From Homarus americanus (taxonomy: Eukaryota; Arthropoda; Malacostraca; Decapoda; Nephropidae), in contig NW_024735516.1 of NCBI RefSeq assembly GCF_018991925.1, positions 842,501-906,500 on the forward strand: 64,000 bases of DNA, read 5' to 3'. The notes under the pieces were generated by a model. The model saw nothing but the letters and a program-made list of their open reading frames with translations, was not told the origin of the DNA and made no database searches. Positions 31,297 through 42,684 of the stretch are shown piece after piece. Position numbers and translations under genes: made by a program. Position 1 is the stretch's first letter. Each line of letters starts with the position of its first letter.

Positions 31297-31667
31297 ATAA
31301 TACCCGTATTTCAGTATAACACAATTATTGTTCATCTATTCACTTTGACGTTCGATTTTAAATCCGTAAATTATTCCTGAATATCTCTGAGCGATAATAT
31401 GTCGTCATATTTCGTCGTTTGAAAGTATAGTCCTAAAATTTCAACTAAGCGAGTTGTTCATAAAATATTCTTATTTAAATTGTTTTAGCATTTATCAATT
31501 AAATTCTGTTACTAAAAGCGAAATTATTATTCTGAAGAATCCCAATGTAAGCAAAGCAGACGACACCATACGTCAGAGTGAGTAACTAAAACACAATTAA
31601 TAGGCATCGCACTATTCTTCAGGAGTGATATTGTCTTATTGGATATTCCTTGGTTCAAACAGTGTTG

Positions 31668-31840
31668 TTCAAAAAATCAGTATATAATGTTGTAACTTTA
31701 TATATTCAAATAAACAATATTGTTCAAATAAACAGTACTGTTCAATTATCCAGTACTGTTCAAATAAACAATACCAGTATTATTAAATTAAGTAGTATAT
31801 GCCGTACAGTATTGTTCAAATAAACAGATAGTGTTGTTCA
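31668..31840 (+). repeat. Loose ~18-20-bp repeat (TGTTCAAATAAACA)
   Basis: Seven or so copies of GTTCAAATAAACAATA and close variants. Confidence 0.75.
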
Positions 31841-32021
31841 ATAAGTAGGTAGCGGTAATTACCTTGTTCTGGGGGAGCAGGCCTCGTCGGTGGTCACCTT
31901 GTGTTGGTGTTGGAGAATGAAGTCTTGGCATAGTCACCTTTGCGACACTTTGGCACTATTCAACACAATATTTGAAGAATTTCCACACTAGAGACACCTT
32001 ACACTTTTACTTCAGCACTTA

Positions 32022-32345
32022 CGACACTTTTTTACATATTTATTCCGGCACTTATGACACTTTTTACATGTTTATTCCGGCACTTATGACACTTTTTACA
32101 TGTTTATTCCGGCACTTATGACACTTTTTACATGTTTATTCCGGCACTTATGACACTTTTTACATGTTTATTCCGGCACTTATGACACTTTTTACATGTT
32201 TATTCCGGCACTTATGACACTTTTTACATGTTTATTCCGGCACTTATGACACTTTTTACATGTTTATTCCGGCACTTATGACACTTTTTACATGTTTATT
32301 CCGGCACTTACGACACTTTTTACATGTGTATTCCGGCACTTATGA
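32022..32345 (+). repeat. 32-bp minisatellite grading into decayed repeats
   Basis: Ten units with TTCCGGCACTTATGACAC and TTTTTACATGTTTA, almost identical. To the right (32,346-32,830) scattered CACTTTACGACA-like words continue without a fixed period, as if the array had an old, eroded extension. Confidence 0.95.
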
Positions 32346-32830
32346 CACTTTTCAACACTTCACGACGTTTTACAACACTGTATGGCACTTCCTATGTACT
32401 TTGTTTGATACTCTTCATCACTACATTTTCTGAATCCTTACATTTTATGACACTTTACAGAATGGCATCACTTTACAATTGAAATTTTGTAACATGACAC
32501 TTCACTATTTCACAATTCAATACATTGTGATTTACACTTTTCAAGTTTTGGTCACATTTTAACACTTCACGACATGGACACTTTTTGAAACATGATAATT
32601 TACAACACAGGGTAACTTAATCAGCCTTTGAATTTGTCACTTTAAGACACTTTACGACATTTCTCAGTTTTTTCCCAACACTATGACATTGTGTTTTCGT
32701 CATTGTATTGTGCTTAATAACACCACAACAATTTGACTTTTAACACTTATGACACACCATGGCACTTCACAGTTCCTTATAGCTTTCCCAAGTTCACAAC
32801 ACTTAGAATTTTTTTGACACTTTACAACAA

Positions 32831-33506
32831 AATTTCATTATTGATACTGCACATTAAAATAATACATATTCCAGCACACAACAAGGCATTTATCCGTTTC
32901 TTGCCCTCAACGTATACTACCCTTGACCTAAAGCAGCAACAGCACTGATGTTCTTTGTGTTTTATTGTTTATGGAACTGATCAAGTGACACAAAGCTCGA
33001 ACACCAAACCGAAACTGAGTCGAAACCAAACCAGCCCGACTAAGCAGTGTCTCATTACTATAAAAAGACTTAGGTTTCGTTACTTTTATCTTTTTAATGA
33101 TATAATAAGGCTAAGAAAGCATTCAGCCATATTTCTTTCTTATAAACTAAAAGAAGTATACACAATAGAAAACACCTTTTTTTATTCTTTTATATTTATC
33201 TAAATAAATAAGTTACATTTGAGTTACTATATATGTACAGAACACAAATCATGAATCCGATTCGAGACGTCAACGATTTTGGTGTCGTGAGGCAACTGAT
33301 GACAGACTTACCTTATTTTGTTTTATTCCGATTATTCACATGTAAAAGACTTATAAGCTAAAAAAAATTCTCTTAAAATGCCATATTAAAATGTGAAATA
33401 ATATGATTATATAAGATTAATATCAAATTTAAACTTGAACTATATATATTGTATATATTCCTCGTATATATACGCACTCTCTCTCTTCGTGTGTGGAGCA
33501 ATAAAG
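32831..33506. other. AT-rich sequence, nothing recognised
   Basis: No coding, repeat or RNA signal found apart from short AT runs. Confidence 0.5.
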
Positions 33507-34570
33507 CAAGGTTGCCAGATTGGGCGAAAAGTAGCGGATTGGGCTACTTTTTTTGAGTGTCTGAAACTAAATATTAAAGATCTGCTACTTGCTACTTTTT
33601 AGGTTACTTCAAATTATATTTGGGCTTTTTTTCAGATGATTGGGCTACTTCCATTTTGAACTCTGTTGAAACATTAAAGAGAGTAAAGAACCTATCACCA
33701 AACATTTGTCTAAGTCACGCACGTACTCCATTCTCAGAGCTCCCACTTGAACTTGCTGATCAGTCTCAGATAACTTAAATTGAGAGTCAGTGGCGTCAAG
33801 CCTTAACTATTAATTGGGATGAGATTTTGAAGGAAATATACCAACTACTGGATCACTATTTTGGACGAAAGCAATTACAGTAAAAATTGTTGCGGGATAG
33901 CTTGTGTTAAAAGAGATTGCAGAATTTGCACTAAAAGTTTATAGCTTGCCAATAAGTAACGCCCTTGTTGAACGGATATTTTCGAGAATTACACCAGTTA
34001 AAACTAAATTGTGGAACAGAGTAGGGTTAGAGCTCTTAACACCAATATTAAGTATAGAAATATGCCTTGAATTAAATGGAACTTGCTGTTCGTCATTTGA
34101 TCCTCCAATGTCCATGCTGAACTATGACTCATCAATCTATAGAGATGAGGAAGTAGATGCAGAAGAGGAAGACCTACTGAACAGTGTAGATCTATAAAGT
34201 AGAAATTTCAATATGCTTAAAAGTGATGTGTGTTTACTTAAGATTTATAGCAGTGTTCATTTAAGTAAAATTAATAAGAAGAATAGTTATGTTAATTTAA
34301 TTAAAACAAGTAACAAGAAGAAAAGTTATATTTAATTAAAACATGACACGAGAAAAATTATGTTAATTTCAGTAAAACAAGTAGCAAGAAGAAAAGTTGT
34401 TAATTTAGTTGAAACTAAGAGACACGAAGAAAGCTCTTTTAGTTAGAACAAAAGGAACAAGAATATACCAAGAAGAAGAGCAACAAATATATTGGGCTAC
34501 TTTTCATTAAGATCCACTACTTTTAAAGTCTGTTTTCGCTACTTTTGGTCACAAGTATCTGGCAACTGTG
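33507..34570 (+). mobile_element. hAT-type transposon relic with transposase C-terminus
   Basis: Ends are inverted: CAAGGTTGCCAGAT at the left against ATCTGGCAACTGTG at the right, with AAAAGTAGCG also mirrored inside. TTGGGCTACTTTT recurs near both ends. The element is about 1.06 kb and has lost most of its transposase. I found no matching 8-bp duplication outside the ends, so the borders may have eroded. Confidence 0.75.
33770..34197 (+). pseudogene. hAT transposase, C-terminal dimerisation region
   Basis: After a fragment IESQWRQALTINWDEILKEI, preceded and followed by stops, a frame of about 97 codons reads EFALKVYSLPISNALVERIF, then SRITPVKTKLWNRVG and an acidic end (EEVDAEEEDLL). SLPxSNAxxERxFS followed by KTKxRNR is the signature of the hAT C-terminal dimerisation domain. 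The upstream catalytic core is missing, so the product cannot be active. Confidence 0.85.
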
Positions 34571-35400
34571 TTATCTGAAGACAACAGTTGCCAGTTAGTC
34601 ATCACAGGCCGCTCAAGTGGGAGTGGCGCGCCCTGCTAAAACTCGACCGTGAAATTACATACAACATTGTCAACAGTAAACACAGTCAGCTGTTGTTGCT
34701 TGTTGTAAGGTAATACAAATACCTCCCGGAATAAGGAAGCTAAAAAATTGTAACAATAAATCATAAAGTCTTACTACTTTCAGTGTCCAGTCGAGCTCAA
34801 AGTGGGAGCAATAAGTTTACAGGGAGTTAAGGTGTCCAGGGAGAGAAGGTAAACTTAATTGACCTACTAAGATGACCCAGCCTACTGCTCACTAGTATTA
34901 ATATGTTTGTATTGATAGAAATAGTTTTGGGATACGTGAATATTTTTTAAGTTATAGCGCTTATTAATTACTGACAGTAAAATTATATTACCAGTATGCA
35001 CCAGTTATTAAGTAAATTTAATTTTAAGATGCCATTTACTGTTCATATCACTTTGAATGTCCTGTTAATTGGAAAATAAGGCCACTGCTAATGTACACTT
35101 GGTACAGGTATTCCACAGAATGAAAATAAACCACTTACACTGATACTTATTAGACTAAATCCCTTGGTCTATTTGTTATCCATATCCTGATGTACTCCAG
35201 TGGTTATCGAGGGCAAACTTAAGACTGTGGTATTAGCCCAGATTAGTTGTGCAGCTTAACTATCTACTGTAGGGCATTTCTCATCAGAACATAACACTTT
35301 GATACCTGATGAAACTGATGGAAAGTGCCTGAGCATTACGTACTTTCATTTATTTTTTTTCGACAGTTTTAAGATACAATGGATCTTAAGAAAAAATGGC
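34571..35400. other. Possible upstream region of the thiamine pyrophosphokinase gene
   Basis: A short CG-containing stretch near 34,615-34,650 and donor-like sites (TGTAAG|GTAATA at about 34,710; GAGAAG|GTAAAC at about 34,848) would fit a noncoding first exon and promoter. No direct evidence links them to the coding exons. Confidence 0.2.
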
Positions 35401-35886
35401 AATGTATGAAAACACCGCTACCACCAGGAGTTGTTTGATTTTGTAATTTTTTCCACTTGTTCTAATCATCATAATAAGTATTTTAAAAGATGTGACGTAC
35501 GCTTGAACTTAAAAGAACCTGACCTAACCAACCAAACCCTACCTAACTTCCTAGACAATACGCGGTGACTCGGCAGATTTTTTGGAGGCGTATTTATGGT
35601 GAATAATTAATTTCTTCGTGTTAAAAGCACGTAGAGACATCATTTTAGTGTCATATCAGGTTTTCACCGTGTTTTACTCAGCAATTTCCCTCATCCTTCA
35701 TGCCCTGCCCACTACAGGTGATTTATGATCGTAGATAGAGAGAAACTAAGAAAAAAAAAGACATGATTAATATAAAAATTTGTCGCATCTTTTAAAATAC
35801 TTACTATAATGATATAAGAACATCTGTGGAAAAAATTAACAAAACCAAACAACTCCTTCTGGCGGTAGCGGAGTTCTCATACATTA
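35401..35886. mobile_element. Foldback element with ~100-bp inverted arms
   Basis: The left arm (35,401-35,496) contains AATGTATGAAAAC, CCAGGAGTTGTTTG and AAGTATTTTAAAAGATG. The right arm (35,782-35,886) is its reverse complement with roughly 80-85% match by eye. The 285-base loop has no open frame of note. No target duplication identified. Confidence 0.8.
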
Positions 35887-35921
35887 CTAAAAAGAATTTT
35901 GGTTTGGTTAGGTTAGGTTAG

Positions 35922-36121
35922 TTAGTATTTTAGGTTAGGTTTAGTCAGATACATTAGCTTGGTTCATTTTATGAGTCAAAAGCTTAAGAATGTTGCAGTA
36001 TTGGTACTTGAGGAATGTTAGCCGTTACTTGGAGTTACCAAGAGGGTTCGTCGATAATTTATTGTTTATAAAATGAACCATATTAATCTAACAAACCAAA
36101 CCTAAACAAATCTAAAATACC
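35922..36121. mobile_element. Second inverted-repeat element
   Basis: TAGTATTTTAGGTTAGGTTT and GGTTCATTTTAT on the left (35,922-35,975) mirror ATAAAATGAACC and AAACCTAAAC..TAAAATACC on the right (36,067-36,121). It lies directly beside the foldback element. Confidence 0.7.
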
Positions 36122-36694
36122 ATTACATTGTATTTAATTTTTAAAAATAAAAGGGAACTTATATTGAAAAGAAGCGATGCAGAGATGCCAACTTAGTAGA
36201 CGCAGCAGATGGATTTGGGAGTCCTTTCTGCAGACAAGAGACATAAGAAATTTTGAAAGGGAATTACACAAAGCAAGTTTCAGCTGTAAATTACTCTGGC
36301 TGAATATTTTTTTTAATTCATAACTTGAACTGCCTCTTAAAAATCTAGAGATTGTGACCTCATAAATTCTGTTCCACTGGAGATGAAGAATTTAATACTT
36401 AAGGTGTAGACCGATATACGATCGATCAGTTCTACAATATTAAGACAAACACCAAACAGTACTGTACTGCTATGTGATGGCTAAGATCAGTTTAATGATG
36501 GTTGTTGCCTCCCAGCCACAGCTACTATTGCAGCTCTTATTGACTCATCCTCCAGCTGTGACTCATCTAAGTCAAGTTCTGCACATCTGTAGAGTGATAG
36601 TGAACTGTGTTGATGTGTTGTGTTTTTTTCATAATTTGAGTGAAGATGATGTGTTAAATATTTCCTGCATTGTCTCTATGAAAAAGTAATGTAC

Positions 36695-36855
36695 AATAAC
36701 TCCCTAACCCCATTGTATAACAGTCAACACCTGTATCCACATTCTCTAGTCCTTTTGTGATTTTGTATGTGTCTATGTGGTCTCCTCTCTCTCATCTCCT
36801 AGAAAGTGAAAATATCTTCAACCTGTTTAGCCTTTCCTCAAATGGACATTGTCTC
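36695..36855 (-). pseudogene. CR1-like LINE fragment
   Basis: The minus strand reads PFEERLNRLKIFSLSRR, a stop, then ERGDHIDTYKITKGLENVD. This corresponds to the RLKxLNLFSLERRRxRGDxIxxYKxxKG block of CR1-type LINEs. Confidence 0.7.
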
Positions 36856-37097
36856 AATCATTGTAGGTTCACATGTCACAACCCAAGGGTATTTTTTAAC
36901 CTGACACATAGCACCTGGTACTAGGTGCAAAATTTGGCCTTCTAATAGGGTGCTTTATCCTTTATATGGTATGACAGTTAACACCAAAACAGGCAGGTGA
37001 GTTTTGTCCCCTTTGTATTTAAGTGGTGAGTTTTTGTCCATGCACCTATGAAACACCCTGTACATTAAATGTATTTATGAGCAATGTTCACTTACAG

Positions 37098-37261
37098 TGA
37101 TCCATATTCACCAGGTAATATGGAAAATAGCAATGGAAGAGTATGGTGGCAACCCAAGGAATATTACCACCCTCCACCGGGGTTACCATTTGCACTTATT
37201 CTGCTGAATGAAGCTTTGGATGAAAGAAATGTTCATTTTCTGAATATCCTGTGGCATCGTG
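37098..37261 (+). CDS. Tpk1: Thiamine pyrophosphokinase, coding exon 1
   Basis: The enzyme transfers diphosphate from ATP to thiamine, giving thiamine diphosphate and AMP, in the cytosol as a homodimer. An acceptor TTCACTTACAG ends at 37,097. I place the start at ATG 37,120 (residue 1), because the conserved domain begins about 24 residues later (FALILLNEAL, matching the LVILNQPL strand of animal enzymes). An upstream in-frame ATG at 37,084 would add 12 residues and would require the acceptor to be unused. The exon ends at CATCGTG before GTAAGT, phase 1. Confidence 0.85.
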
Positions 37262-37555
37262 GTAAGTTTAATCCCAAATGAATTACTAGTGTAATATCTC
37301 TGGTAGTAATGTTATTAAATGTGTAATGTTCTTGTGCAACCAGTCTGATTAGTAGAGAATTCTGGTTAGGGCATTGTACTTGTTAATTTTTTTGTAACTG
37401 GATAAAATTGTCCCTAAACCAGATACTTGTCCAGTTTTTTAGATATAATTTATACAACAATCTAATGCCCAAGTTTTGTGCCCGTTAAGACTTTACAGCA
37501 ATAACCCTTGCCCCATGTCCTAATGAGAGCCAATTTCACGTACGTACAGGTTGGG

Positions 37556-37615
37556 TATTCCCTATCCAAAATGCTCTGAAATCCAATAGTTTTTTCGAGC
37601 AGTACCCCCATTTTA
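37556..37615. mobile_element. Tigger-like terminal fragment
   Basis: CAGGTTGGGTATTCCCTATCC then AAAATGCTCTGAAATCC resembles the end of Tigger-type (pogo superfamily) elements of the CAGTATCCCTTATCC..AAAATGCT class. It lies in intron 1 of the Tpk1 gene. A partner end was not identified. Confidence 0.4.
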
Positions 37616-38218
37616 GGGTAATCAGACCTTCTTTATGATGAAATTTAGGGTAAGCAGAAATTTTGCAAAATCTAGGGTAATTAAGGATTTCTTGGGGTAT
37701 TTTACTCATATTTTAGGGTAAATGAGCCATAATATTAATATGCCAGTAAGTTTGATTCATTGTGTTCCATTTCCTAAAGGACCCCATGTTATCAGAATTT
37801 GAAGCCCATTGGCCCTCAAATATTCGTAAACTTATTGACACCTTGAGTGTGCCATTTTCAGGGAAACCTGAAAATGGCACACTCATATAATTTAATATTT
37901 TACCAATATTGTACTGTACTGTATCAAGGTCTTGTATATTCTTGTGTGGAAAGTTCTTGAAAAGTCTTAAAAAACAAATTTCCTCAAGTAGTTTTCCTAC
38001 ACCAAATTATATTGGAGGTTTCTAAACTAATGTGTTTGCTGATACAGTACAGGTACAGAGTAATAGGTGAAGTCCAAGCTCTAATTTGTCCTCAACTCGT
38101 AAATTGTTTGATTGAAAATATTTTTCTTAACTCACTTAAAAAATAGGACATAACACTAATATCTGTAGCTACATTAATTAGTTTGTGTAGAAATGATTAA
38201 TTTTTCAGTTATTTTCAG

Positions 38219-38544
38219 CTTCTGTGCGAGTTTGTGTCGATGGTGCCATGAACTCCTATCACAAATTAATGAGGTGTAAGGAAACTGTGTCTTCTGAGGC
38301 ACAGAACGATGCATCTATATCTGTCACTTCTGCTACTGACACCAATCAGTCAAAACAGTCATCTCATCCATCATGTCCCCTGCCTGATCTCATTACTGGA
38401 GACTTTGATTCTGTACAGTCTGAACTTTTGTCACTGTATGGTAACCAAGGTGTTACTATCATACCAACACCTGACCAAGATGAAACGGATTTTACAAAGG
38501 CTGTTAAAGTGTTGGAAAAGTATGTTGAAGGAAGAAAGTTGTCT
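38219..38544 (+). CDS. Tpk1: Thiamine pyrophosphokinase, coding exon 2
   Basis: Acceptor TTATTTTCAG, then CT completes an Ala codon with exon 1. This exon carries the catalytic-domain motifs: VRVCVDGAMN (residues 51-59), ITGDFDSV (106-113) and TPDQDETDFTKAV (131-143). The GDFDS and DQDxTDF motifs bind Mg-ATP and thiamine in the known structures of the family. Between residues about 66 and 103 there is a Ser/Thr/Gln-rich insertion of roughly 30 residues that shorter animal enzymes lack. It lies where a loop would be expected. The exon ends in phase 0 at TCT before GTAAGT. Confidence 0.95.
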
Positions 38545-38840
38545 GTAAGTATAAATTTAAAGTGAAATATAATACACTGTATGTATTCACTTTTTCTATT
38601 GTCTGGTACTACCCAAATTGGTACAGTATTTCAAAATTTGGGGTTTTCATTCAGTTCATATGGGACTTCTGTGTGTGTGTTTCCATCTGTAGTGCTGTTT
38701 CTCAATCAGGTGCCATTAAAAGAAGTTGGGGTATTGTGAGGGAGGCCCCAATATTTCAGGTTGCTGCAAGAGTCAGGTTTCATGCATTAGTAAATAATAC
38801 ATCCTGGGCCAACAAGCAAAATACTGTGCTTGATTAATAA

Positions 38841-38970
38841 GACCACCAGAAGATTAGACCCCCAGCTTATTTCACCAGATGATTAAACACCCTAACCTAA
38901 CCCCCTCAGGTAGTGTTTGGGTGTTGAATCATCAAGTGGAATAGAATGGGGGTGTCTCATCTTCAAGTGA
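38841..38970. mobile_element. Palindromic MITE in Tpk1 intron 2
   Basis: ACCAGAAGATTAGACCCCC at the left is mirrored by GGGGGTGTCTCATCTTCAAGT at the right. A second palindrome is nested inside (TTTCACCAGATGATTAAACACC against GGTGTTGAATCATCAAGTGG). Same family as 13,572 and 20,362, with the full nested structure visible here. Confidence 0.85.
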
Positions 38971-40233
38971 TCCATATATAAATACAGTTCTGTACATTAC
39001 AGTATATGTCATACTATTTCCAGGAAAACTTAATTTAAGAAAAGAACTTAGTGGATATCAGCAGATGCATATTGTATTATAATTACCAAATTAAATTTTA
39101 ATGAAACCATTACAGAAGGAAGCATTGGTAGTTATTAGTCAAAATTGTGTCTTTGAAACTAACTTTTGTCGTTATCCTCACACTACAACTCTATAGTATC
39201 TTGTACCTCCACAAAAACTTGAAGCTTTAAAGCTGTTTTCCATCTCAGTATCTCTCTTAACCTTCTCTTTGGCTGATAATGCTATTTGCGTCACTACTTG
39301 GACCGTTAAAAGTGAGATGTCTCCCATGATGCTGAGCGCTCACACTGGTGCACAAGATATTATCTTTCCAAACTCATTTTCAGCCATCCCATATCATTTA
39401 TACAACTATTTTGTTCTTTTTTCACTTAGTCATGTACAGTACTGTAGTTTATCTTATTAACTAAATAAAAAAATTGCATAATTTTATCTGTAAATGGTAA
39501 ATGAAAAAGTAAATTCAAAGAAAAATCTATGCATTTTGGATGACAAAATTTGCATCATTGGCCGGTTTTTGGGTGATATATGGACCACATGAGTGGCCGG
39601 TGAAAGGGTTAACTTAAATTCCTACTTTTATCCCTATCCCATTTACACCTCTTTCTAGCATATAGAACAGTAAGCAACAAGCCCATTTTTTACTTATTTT
39701 TTATCACTACTTTATGCATTATTGTATTTACTTGGTCACAGATTTGCTTTTCTTGTGTCGTCATAATAGGGACAGATCCAGAAATACCAAAATGAGGGGT
39801 CCTAGAAATTTTAGGTCAGGGTTTTTTAGGGGAGTGCTGTTAGTCCCCTTCCCCCAGAAATTGTTTTGAATTCTAACCAATATTATGGGCATTTTGAAGC
39901 CATCCATGTTCACTTGATATTAGGAGATATTCTGAGGTCAAGAGTAATTACTTTTTACCATACAAACATGCCTGAGTACAATGTTGCCTTTAAGAAAAGG
40001 TACTGTATTGGATTTTTCTGATGAAAACGGGGGTTCTGGACCCCCAGGACCACCCCTACATAACCACAGACTCCAGTACTGTACAGTGTTTATTCTCCCC
40101 TCACTGTCTACTGTTTCCCCAGTTGTTATTCTTTAATCATTACTTACAAAAAATTTAATCATTATTTAATATTAACGAATAATCAGCACAGTATTGAAAT
40201 TACATCACAAATTACTCAATGTTTTGATTGCAG

Positions 40234-40314
40234 TTAAAACACGTGGTGGTAATTGCAGGGGTTAACGGTGGACGATTTGATCATGTCATGGCCAACATTG
40301 CCACATTGTACAAG
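40234..40314 (+). CDS. Tpk1: Thiamine pyrophosphokinase, coding exon 3
   Basis: Acceptor GTTTTGATTGCAG, 81 bases, phase 0 at both ends, donor GTAAGG. It encodes LKHVVVIAGVNGGRFDHVMA and NIATLYK (residues 157-183). The GGRFDHxMAN block is the conserved GxxGRxDHxxxN motif of thiamine pyrophosphokinases. Confidence 0.95.
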
Positions 40315-40458
40315 GTAAGGAAGCATATCTACCTGAACTCAATTTCTACTTGTGCATATATCTTAACAACAGGTCTCCTTGTCTCAACTCAACTGTGGAA
40401 TAGGATTTCCAGGATCAGCCCTTGAATTGTAGTTAAGTAATGTGACATTCATTTTCAG

Positions 40459-40648
40459 GTTGGAGCACTAATTTCAGAACCTGTTGTGGTTCTTACTGGA
40501 GGAAGCATGTTTTGGCTGCTGACAGATGGAGACCACAACATTGAGATACCAGAAGATATCTTGTTCAACGCTCGCTATTCTTGGTGTGGCCTTATACCAC
40601 TTGGTCAACCATCCACTGTTACTACCACCGGCTTAAAATGGAATCTAA
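40459..40648 (+). CDS. Tpk1: Thiamine pyrophosphokinase, coding exon 4
   Basis: Acceptor TTCATTTTCAG. It encodes VGALISEPVVVLTGGSMFWL onward, then the C-terminal domain motifs WCGLIPLGQP (residues 225-234) and TTTGLKWNL (238-246), which form the thiamine-binding sandwich domain. The exon is best ended at CTAA|GTAATA in phase 1. Reading past this point gives non-conserved residues and soon a poor match to the family. Confidence 0.9.
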
Positions 40649-40999
40649 GTAATAATGGCCTAGATGTTGATAACTGTTTTAAAGCCAATGTAACCCTTGA
40701 TAGCAGACATTTGGACATATGTAAGACTGTAACACATCACTTTAAAAAAAAATTGCCCTTTCTTGCAGTGAAGCTTTACTTTGGGCACTTTCCCATCATA
40801 GTTGGAGTGGTTTACCTCACCTCCAAATGTACTGTTTAAGTCCAATAATTTATCCTTTTATCTTTTGGCTGTCACTTTCATGCCCTCAGCAGCAGCATTC
40901 AAATAACTTTTTAAGAATTTAGATTTACAGACAGTTTGACCTGTGCCCGGGTTGGCTAATTCCCGTAAAAAAAAAAAAAAAAACATTAATCAGTGCTTT

Positions 41000-41290
41000 T
41001 TGTAACATTCTTTCTCAAGCCCTTAGACCCTATGCCGTCCTTCCATTTCTTAAATCTCTCCACTGCCTCTTCAATACTATCCCCTATCATGACTAAGTCA
41101 TCAACATATGGCAACTCCCAGGAAAGAATACTCGTAAAAGTCCTATTATATTGCCTCGATCACCATGATGAGTAGAAAGGGGCTCAAGACAACCCCTGAT
41201 GCACCCCTACTTTTACCTCAAATTCCTCTCTCACCATTTACTCTTTCAGATGTTTTTGTGCCCTCCTATAATTGAAATTTACAAGCGAGA
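41000..41290 (-). pseudogene. RTE-like LINE reverse transcriptase fragment in Tpk1 intron 4
   Basis: The minus strand reads EEFEVKVGVHQG, then after a frameshift VLSPFLLIMVIEAI, then ELPYVDDLVMIGDSIEEAVE and RFKKWKDGIGSKGLRKNV. These are the GVxQGxxLSPxLF motif and the YxDD motif (here YVDD) of LINE reverse transcriptases, with the RTE-like continuation. It is antisense to the host gene and too short and broken to be active. Confidence 0.85.
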
Positions 41291-41438
41291 GAACCTATTA
41301 TCAATAATTTTACAAAGTAGACACCTTTATTTTTAACAAATACAACATTTTCTTATCTCTTAAAAGATAAATCATGTTCATATTATTAATTCCTTGATAG
41401 GAATGTACACTGCTAATAGTAATGATATTCTATTCTAG

Positions 41439-41668
41439 ACCACCAAGTATTGGCATTTGGACACCTTGTGAGCACTTCCAACACCTATGACCTCACCTGC
41501 CAAGGAAGAGTCACAGTCACGACATCACAACCTATTCTTTGGACAATGGGTTGGGATACGGATCTTGCTCCTACACTGACTGATATGGAGGAAAAAGTTT
41601 GTTTACCAGTAGATACTCTCAATAAATTCTTGCTTGCTAATAGTTCTAGTCAGTCCACCCAAACTTAG
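41439..41668 (+). CDS. Tpk1: Thiamine pyrophosphokinase, last coding exon
   Basis: Acceptor ATTCTATTCTAG, then AC completes an Asn codon. It reads NHQVLAFGHLVSTSNTYD, the LAFGxLVSTSNTY signature that closes the thiamine-binding domain, then VTVTTSQPILWTMGW, where many animal enzymes end. Here about 40 more residues follow (to SSSQSTQT and a TAG stop). The assembled protein is about 322 residues, longer than the 243-residue human enzyme because of the exon-2 insertion and this tail. All splice phases agree across the five exons. Confidence 0.95.
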
Positions 41669-41779
41669 TTACTTTCACAGGAATGCTCATCAAATGTTAA
41701 TACAGTAGTTACTATAGAGAACATTTCATTCCTATTATGATAACCAACAAGAACACTTCTGTTCTTGTTAACAGCTTAG

Positions 41780-41785
41780 AATAAA
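41780..41785 (+). terminator. Poly(A) signal of Tpk1
   Basis: AATAAA 112 bases after the stop codon, in AT-rich sequence with no competing gene. Confidence 0.7.
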
Positions 41786-42684
41786 TTTTAGTAATGAGCA
41801 TCCAGAATTTAAAATTGAGTTAAAATTTCTAATCACCTCTAGTGGTGGACATTAACAAAGCAGCCTTTCTTAATTTCCATCCACTTATGTGTGTGTGTAA
41901 ACTCGTGCAATGTCAAAAGACTCAGTATGCCACTTACACCCACCCACACAGATAGACAGAAATGAAGTAAAGTTACTTCTCTACCATCCACCACTGCATA
42001 TTTATGGCCTGTGGACCTTCAGTGAGTGACCTGTGAAATTCTAACACACTGAACACCCTATGACAGAGTCCACCAGTGTCATAGGGTACAGTTCTGTAGT
42101 AGAACTCATTACCCATGTAAATAATGTATCCAGTGGTGTGGTTGTTATGTGTATGGTTAGTGAAGTGTTTGGGTCTGGAGTTAAACCCTTAGTAGCCCAC
42201 TTCATCTCATGACCTCCTGGCTATAAAAATAGGTTTTAGAGCTCCAACCCTCAGGTCTGCCTTTTGCAGTCCACTATCAATGTAGGGTGCTGCATAAGCC
42301 AATCCTCACTGCCACCTTGGCTATAATCAGCCAACTTCCAGCTGGCTTTTGCTCCTGATTGGATAGTCCAAGGTGATAATTGTTTTTGTGCATTGTATTT
42401 CTCCTTTAAATTTTTGTCAGGTCAATAGTTTACTGTGTTGGGATGTTAAGATACAGGCTGCCACAGACTGCTAGTGAGTACAGAACAAGAATTTTGTGGT
42501 GCAAGCTTCATGCTCTGTACTGTTAATATCCCTTGTGCATTTCTGATGGCAGAAAATGGAACCGACTTAAGTACTAATGATCTTGGTATCATACATACAG
42601 TATACCCATACTCTCTACAGTTAAGACTTTTAAAGGAAACTTTTTGCAGTAAGAGGTGATGATGCCCTTAGCCTGAAATATGTA
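41786..42684. other. Intergenic, nothing recognised
   Basis: Unique sequence with short frames on both strands. I see no coding or mobile-element signal. Confidence 0.5.

Noticed and set aside
34571..37097. tRNA, rRNA or snRNA genes here and elsewhere in the window
   Set aside because: I looked for A/B-box words and conserved rRNA or snRNA blocks and saw none convincing. A tRNA-finding program would be decisive.
39753..40065. Possible inverted ends GGGACAGATCCAG and CTGGACCCCCAGGACCACC
   Set aside because: The match is short and no target duplication was found, so I could not support an element.
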